The position numbers and the translations under genes are program-made. From positions 1 to 10,052 of the forward strand of contig USOM01000017.1 in NCBI GenBank assembly GCA_900556345.1: a stretch of 10,052 bases of DNA. Direction: 5' to 3'. Positions 6,705 through 10,052 of this stretch are shown here, one piece after another. The notes below the pieces were generated by a model that made no database searches, was not told where the DNA came from, and saw only the letters and a list, made by a program, of their open reading frames with translations. Each line of letters begins with the position of its first letter. The first letter of the stretch is position 1. The DNA comes from an uncultured Clostridium sp. Its GTDB lineage: Bacteria; Bacillota; Clostridia; TANB77; CAG-508.

Positions 6705-7382
6705 TTATTTAATTTCGAATTTATATCCTACTCCTCTAATTGTTTCAATATATTTCCCTTTTTTACCCAATTTATGTCTAATTTTTTTTATATGGCTATC
6801 TATTGTTCTAGAATCCCCATAATAGTCGTAATTCCAGACATTGTTTAATATTTTGTCTCTTGATAGTGCTATTTTTTCATTATCAAGTAGATACTTTAAA
6901 AGCTCATATTCTCTTAAACTTAAATCAACAGGCTTTCCATCAACAGTTACAGTTCTTCCTTGGTCGTTAATTACTATACCATCATAATCTCTAACCTTTT
7001 CTTTGTCACCATTGATTCTTTTTAAAATTGCTTCTATTCTTGCGACAAGTATTTTAGGACTAAATGGCTTAGAAATATATTCATCAACCCCAAGTTCAAA
7101 TCCAAATAATTCGTCTTGTTCTTCGCCTCTTGCTGTAAGCATTATTACAGGAATCTGCGATTCATTTCTTATTTTTCTTAAAACAGACCATCCGTCTAGT
7201 TTTGGCATCATAACATCTAATAATATTAAACTTATCTTATTTTTGTTTTCCTCAAAAACCTCAATTGCCTCTTCTCCATCGCCTGCTTCTAGTGTTTTGT
7301 AATCATTTTTAGCTAAAAAATCTTTTATTAATTTTCTCATTCTCGCTTCATCATCTACAATTAAAATAGTAGTATTTTCCAT
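6705..7382 (-). CDS. OmpR/PhoB-family response regulator
   Basis: This 225-residue cytoplasmic transcription factor is the partner of the downstream histidine kinase. The receiver domain (~1-120) has the acidic pair D10-D11, the phosphoacceptor D56 in LILLDVMMPKLDG, T83 in VIMLTAR, and K105 in YISKPFSP. The C-terminal winged-helix domain (~130-225) carries LSLREYELLKYLL, the SRDKILNNVWNYDYYGDSRTIDSHIKKIRHKLG stretch split over the recognition helix, and the ending IETIRGVGYKFE. Length is standard. The start is supported by AAGGAGG (7393-7399), ten bases upstream. Regulator precedes kinase, the usual order. The mscS-type gene lies 81 bases upstream on the same strand, which hints at an envelope or osmotic role, but the regulon is unknown. 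Confidence 0.96.
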   Translation of the reverse strand: MENTTILIVDDEARMRKLIKDFLAKNDYKTLEAGDGEEAIEVFEENKNKISLILLDVMMPKLDGWSVLRKIRNESQIPVIMLTARGEEQDELFGFELGVDEYISKPFSPKILVARIEAILKRINGDKEKVRDYDGIVINDQGRTVTVDGKPVDLSLREYELLKYLLDNEKIALSRDKILNNVWNYDYYGDSRTIDSHIKKIRHKLGKKGKYIETIRGVGYKFEIK

Positions 7383-7463
7383 TTGTAAGCATCCTCCTTA
7401 TTTTGATAGCTTTTTTTATTATACATTATCTTTGTGATGATTTTATGAATTTTTTATGTAGAT
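7383..7463 (-). promoter_or_regulatory. Gap between mscS gene and response regulator, possible promoter
   Basis: This AT-rich 81-base gap has a minus-strand TATAAT (complement of 7418-7423) about 20 bases before the regulator's ribosome site. I see no clear -35 at 16-18 bp and no hairpin terminator for the mscS gene. The regulator may have a weak promoter here and may also receive read-through from mscS. Confidence 0.35.
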
Positions 7464-8525
7464 TTATTTTTTTATTTCTATTGTTTTTGTGTCATAAGCT
7501 AAACTTACTTTTTCTTTGTTTAATATTGTAACAATATTTCTATTTACTCCATCTTTTAATTCTAGGAATTCATTATAATCTGTTACATCAAAGTAGAAAT
7601 ATATAGAAATTCTAAAACTGCTTTCTGCTATTTCTGTAAAGTATATACTTATTGTGTCTTTTATTATATTTTCATTTTTCATTAAATCTTCATATATTCT
7701 TCGTTTTAATTCAACAATTTTCTCAGGCTTTGTATCCTCTACAATATCAAGATTTAATACATATCTTCTGCGTCTCATTTTACTTAAATTTTCTATTGAG
7801 CTAGATGCTATTGCTGAATTTGGTATTTGAAGTATAGAATCATCTAATTGTCTTATTCTTGTACTTCTTAATGTCATATCCTCAACTGTTCCTTGATAGT
7901 TTTGTACTTTTATATAATCTCCAACCTTAAATGGTTTATCTGCAAATATTATAAATCCACCAAGCAAACTTTTAACTGTATCTTGTGCAGCCAATGTTAA
8001 TACAACAGTTCCAAGTCCTAGTCCAGTTATTAATCCACTTAGGTCATATCCAATTTCATAGAATACTAAAAATGTTGCAACTATATATATTCCAACTCTT
8101 ATAAGTCTTATCATCATTTTTGTTGATGCTTCATTTATCTCTTTTTCGCTTTTATCTCTTATTGCTTTTATAAATCTTGATTTTTTAGTCATACTATTTG
8201 CTAAACTGTTTGCAATTGTAATTGTTACTATTACTTTATATATTTTGTTTGCCATAAGCATAAAATTATCTGATAATTCAAATGTTGGTCTTACAAATAA
8301 AATTGCTACATATATTCCTGTTACCCTAAAAAATGCTTTTAGTGGCATATAAAATGGATTGTTTTTTATTTGTTTCTTACTTTTGTCAAAATTGAATAGT
8401 TTTAAAATTACATAAGAAAATAATGGGCTGAATATATCTAAAACTGCTAGGATTATTATTGCTATAATTAAGTCCATTAATGTTTCAGCGTTTAAGTTTT
8501 TTATTATTTCTAGTATTGTGTTCAT
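7464..8525 (-). CDS. MscS-family small-conductance mechanosensitive channel
   Basis: This 353-residue membrane channel would open under membrane tension to release solutes during hypo-osmotic shock. Hydrophobic segments lie at ~15-45, 63-80, 90-110 and 138-158. The pore helix has the Gly/Ala-rich pattern GLGLGTVVLTLAAQDTVKSLLGG (split at ~168-190), and the beta domain follows with FIIFADKPFKVGDYIKV, GTVEDMTLRSTRIRQLD and ILQIPNSAI. A cytoplasmic alpha/beta domain completes the protein. It is longer than E. coli MscS (286 residues) because of extra N-terminal helices. I choose ATG at 8525: it has AGGAGG (8531-8536) five bases upstream. The reading frame extends to 8645, but those 40 codons are translated repeat (EPVPMG appears twice) and are not a real N-terminus. 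The gene sits between rpoD and the two-component genes. Confidence 0.93.
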   Translation of the reverse strand: MNTILEIIKNLNAETLMDLIIAIIILAVLDIFSPLFSYVILKLFNFDKSKKQIKNNPFYMPLKAFFRVTGIYVAILFVRPTFELSDNFMLMANKIYKVIVTITIANSLANSMTKKSRFIKAIRDKSEKEINEASTKMMIRLIRVGIYIVATFLVFYEIGYDLSGLITGLGLGTVVLTLAAQDTVKSLLGGFIIFADKPFKVGDYIKVQNYQGTVEDMTLRSTRIRQLDDSILQIPNSAIASSSIENLSKMRRRRYVLNLDIVEDTKPEKIVELKRRIYEDLMKNENIIKDTISIYFTEIAESSFRISIYFYFDVTDYNEFLELKDGVNRNIVTILNKEKVSLAYDTKTIEIKK

Positions 8526-8541
8526 ATTTTCCTCCTTTTGC

Positions 8542-8600
8542 CCCATTGGGACCGGTTCTTTTTGTGCCAGCGAGAGACCCATTGGGACCGGTTCTTTTTG
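8542..8600. repeat. Two direct copies of a 23-bp GGGACCGGTTC repeat unit
   Basis: Bases 8542-8564 and 8578-8600 are identical over 23 bp (CCCATTGGGACCGG followed by TTCTTTTTG), 36 bp apart start to start. A third copy is inverted at 8643-8665. The first copy begins just 5 bases upstream of the mscS ribosome site. Confidence 0.95.
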
Positions 8601-8669
8601 GGTCCATTTTGGTAAAATTATTTTAATAATTAAAAATGGACCCAAAAAGAACCGGTCCCAATGGGTCTC
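8574..8669. repeat. Perfect 37-bp inverted repeat between rpoD and mscS
   Basis: Bases 8574-8610 and 8633-8669 are exact reverse complements over 37 bp, with a 22-base AT-rich spacer (8611-8632). The right end lies one base from the rpoD stop codon (8671-8673). A transcript in either direction would form an extremely stable hairpin. No T run follows the stem in the rpoD direction, so a classical terminator is not clear. The core GGGACCGGTTCTTTTTGG matches the units around pflA. The whole rpoD-mscS gap is made of this repeat, leaving no room for an ordinary mscS promoter. Confidence 0.95.
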
Positions 8670-8670
8670 A

Positions 8671-9993
8671 CTATGTCATATAATCTTTTAACTTCTTACT
8701 TCTACTTGGATGTCTTAATTTTCTTAATGCTTTTGCCTCTATTTGACGTATTCTTTCTCTTGTTACGTCAAATTCTTTTCCAACTTCTTCTAGAGTTCTA
8801 GCTTTTCCATCATCTAGACCAAATCTTAGTCTTAAAACTTTAGCTTCTCTAGGAGTAAGTGTTTGCATTACTTCTGCAAGTTGCTCTTTAAGAAGTGTAT
8901 ATGCTGCTGCATCCTGTGGTGCAGGTGAGTCCTCGTCTTGAATGAAATCTCCTAAGTGACTATCATCTTCTTCACCAATTGGTGTTTCAAGTGATACTGG
9001 ATCTTGCGCTATTTTTTGAATTTCCATTACTTTGTCAATTGGCATTTCAAGTTCTTTTGAAAGCTCTTCTGGGCTTGGTTCTCTTCCTAGTTTTTGTAAT
9101 AAGTGTCTTGATGTTCTTATTAATTTATTTATTGTTTCAACCATGTGAACTGGTATTCTTATTGTTCTTGCTTGGTCAGCTATTGCTCTTGTTATAGATT
9201 GTCTAATCCACCAAGTTGCATAAGTACTGAATTTGAATCCTTTTGTATAATCAAATTTTTCTACTGCTTTTATTAATCCCATATTTCCTTCTTGGATTAA
9301 ATCTAGAAATAGCATTCCTCTTCCAACATATTTTTTAGCTATACTTACAACCAATCTTAAGTTTGCTTCTGCAAGCTCTTGCTTTGCATCTTCATCTCCA
9401 TCTAAAATTCTTTTTGCTAAATCTAATTCTTGGTCATACGTTAATAGTTTTATTCTACCAATCTCACGTAAATACATTCTAACTGGGTCATCTACATTTA
9501 TTCCCTCAAATGTATCATCTTGTGTTATTTCATCTAGTTTTAAATTTTCAACTTCTTTTAAATCTTCCTCATTTGGTTCATCATCAAAGTCATCTTTTAA
9601 AACATCTACTCCTAATTCTTCCATTACATCAAATACTTTTTCTATTTGATCTTGATTTGCATCATCTAGCTCTAATGCAAGTTCTCCATAAGTTAATTTT
9701 CCTTTTTCTTTTGCCTTTTTAAAAAACTCTAGCATAAAATCAATCTGTAAAAGAGGCTCACCACCACTTACGGTAATACCGCCGCTATTTTTCCAGTAAG
9801 TACGATAACGGAGTGCCTGATTTAACAGCTCATCCGCACTTCTCCACACCGCACCATTTTCCTCTGTCATCTTCCATGTATCTGGATTGTGACAGAACTG
9901 ACATCGCAAAGGACAACCCTGTAAAAAAACAATAAAACGAACTCCCGGCCCATCCACCGAACCAAAACTCTCCGTAGAATGAACAAGAGCCAT
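8671..9993 (-). CDS. rpoD: RNA polymerase primary sigma factor RpoD, 5' end replaced by PflA sequence (chimeric frame)
   Basis: From about 9720 down to 8671 the frame encodes a primary (group 1) sigma factor. In numbering from the frame's most upstream ATG (10032), it shows part of region 1.1 (LTYGELALELDDANQDQIEKV), an acidic linker, and region 1.2 (GINVDDPVRMYLREIGRI). Region 2 follows with NLRLVVSIAKKYVGRG and the -10-reading FDYTKGFKFSTYATWWIRQ. Region 3 and region 4.2, which carries the -35 helix-turn-helix (TLEEVGKEFDVTRERIRQIE), complete it. Some 20-40 N-terminal residues normal for clostridial RpoD are missing. In their place the frame continues, without stop, into the first ~95 residues of a PflA (9721-9993). 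The join is at KKAKEKGK, and upstream DNA is richer in GC (about 43% against 27%). The sigma factor itself is certain; the fused product is probably an assembly chimera. 9993 is the PflA fragment's likely start, not rpoD's. Confidence 0.85.
   Translation of the reverse strand: MALVHSTESFGSVDGPGVRFIVFLQGCPLRCQFCHNPDTWKMTEENGAVWRSADELLNQALRYRTYWKNSGGITVSGGEPLLQIDFMLEFFKKAKEKGKLTYGELALELDDANQDQIEKVFDVMEELGVDVLKDDFDDEPNEEDLKEVENLKLDEITQDDTFEGINVDDPVRMYLREIGRIKLLTYDQELDLAKRILDGDEDAKQELAEANLRLVVSIAKKYVGRGMLFLDLIQEGNMGLIKAVEKFDYTKGFKFSTYATWWIRQSITRAIADQARTIRIPVHMVETINKLIRTSRHLLQKLGREPSPEELSKELEMPIDKVMEIQKIAQDPVSLETPIGEEDDSHLGDFIQDEDSPAPQDAAAYTLLKEQLAEVMQTLTPREAKVLRLRFGLDDGKARTLEEVGKEFDVTRERIRQIEAKALRKLRHPSRSKKLKDYMT
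9697..9720 (-). other. Junction between sigma-factor and PflA sequence
   Basis: These 24 bases encode KKAKEKGK. PflA proteins have FKKAKAKG-IHTCIDTSG at this point (the complete pflA here reads ELFKKLKAKGIHTC), and clostridial RpoD region 1.1 has a similar Lys/Gly-rich stretch before LTY. A-rich, low-complexity DNA shared by both genes in the same frame would explain a false or recombinational join. Composition and codon choice change right here. Confidence 0.8.
9697..9993 (-). pseudogene. pflA: 5' fragment of a second pyruvate formate-lyase-activating enzyme gene
   Basis: From ATG at 9993 the frame reads MALVHSTESFGSVDGPGVRF, then the radical-SAM cluster motif GCPLRCQFCHNPDTW (CX3CX2C), then ITVSGGEPLLQIDF. 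It then breaks off at KKAKEKG, where the SAM-domain strand IHTCIDTSG should follow. Only ~99 of ~245 residues are present, so it cannot be an active activase. Two in-frame ATG codons upstream (10032 and 10017) overlap the end of the preceding pflB, so 9993 is the better start. No strong ribosome site is visible. The sequence differs clearly from the complete pflA at 2359 and uses GC-richer codons, suggesting a different source genome. Confidence 0.8.
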
Positions 9994-10003
9994 CGCATTT
10001 TTA

Positions 10004-10052
10004 TTACATTCTGTCATGGCATGTTCTGGCAATTACATCTAACTGCTGTTCT
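10004..10052 (-). pseudogene. pflB: 3' end of a second pflB, cut by the window edge
   Basis: In the frame ending at TAA (10004-10006) the minus strand encodes EQQLDVIARTCHDRM. This matches the C-terminus of PflB: the complete copy in this window ends EQQMDVINRTIHEKI. It lies ten bases before the ATG of the PflA fragment, so the right edge reproduces a normal pflB-pflA junction from another gene copy. The rest of the gene is outside the window. Confidence 0.78.

Noticed and set aside
8526..8645. Forty-codon N-terminal extension of the MscS frame
   Set aside because: It is translated repeat DNA (EPVPMG occurs twice) starting inside an inverted-repeat arm. The ATG at 8525 has a strong AGGAGG five bases upstream and begins a normal membrane protein.
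2294..8669. CRISPR array
   Set aside because: The repeats are palindromic units in three separate gaps, with no regular spacing, no unique spacers of constant length and no cas genes.
8979..9722. Plus-strand open frames opposite rpoD
   Set aside because: Leu-rich antisense shadows of the conserved sigma-factor sequence, with no supporting signals.
8671..9993. A genuine FeS-sensing sigma factor made by gene fusion
   Set aside because: The PflA part stops before the SAM-binding core, composition changes at the join, and the tail of another pflB lies directly upstream. A chimera explains all three better. It is kept as a finding because reads could prove otherwise.
1..10052. tRNA, rRNA or riboswitch
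   Set aside because: I saw no cloverleaf, conserved rRNA stretch or known riboswitch core in the intergenic gaps, all of which are under about 150 bases.

Overview
The window looks like a contig end from a low-GC, anaerobic, Gram-positive bacterium of the Clostridia, probably a gut or fermentative lineage. The signs are AT-rich DNA, strong AGGAGG-type ribosome sites, pyruvate formate-lyase (an oxygen-sensitive fermentation enzyme), a clostridial primary sigma factor, and a GITLIALVV-type prepilin leader common in uncultured gut Clostridia. I cannot name a species.

Left part (48-3090, + strand): pflB (formate C-acetyltransferase) and pflA (its radical-SAM activase). They form a short operon with a perfect 43-nt palindrome between them. 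A second, related palindromic element overlaps the end of pflA and supplies its stop codon. A bidirectional terminator separates pflA from the next gene.

Middle part (3202-5025): a small XRE-type repressor (-) diverges from a pilin-leader/LamG-like surface protein (+) across a 145-bp gap. That gap holds a TTGACA promoter and a 16-bp dyad covering the -35 box. A second bidirectional hairpin terminator follows, then a small ribbon-helix-helix regulator (-).

Right part (5097-8525, - strand): a sensor histidine kinase, its OmpR-family response regulator and an MscS-type mechanosensitive channel. In transcription order they run mscS, regulator, kinase, ribbon-helix-helix gene, and they may be partly co-transcribed. 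The gap upstream of mscS is almost entirely repeat: two direct copies and one inverted copy of the same GGGACCGGTTC unit, forming a perfect 37-bp inverted repeat next to the end of rpoD.

Far right (8671-10052, - strand): the primary sigma factor gene rpoD lacks its normal 5' end. It is joined in frame, at a low-complexity KKAKEKGK stretch (9697-9720), to the first ~95 residues of a different PflA. Just upstream lie the last 15 codons of a second pflB. Past the junction the GC content rises from about 27% to about 43% (hand count) and codon use changes. The simplest reading is a chimeric assembly in which the contig end was extended with pflB-pflA sequence from another bacterium. A true fusion of an essential sigma factor to half an activase is much less likely.

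I do not see a convincing new multi-gene system. The points most worth checking are the sigma-factor chimera, the palindromic repeat family abutting stop codons, and the repressor/pilin-LamG pair.
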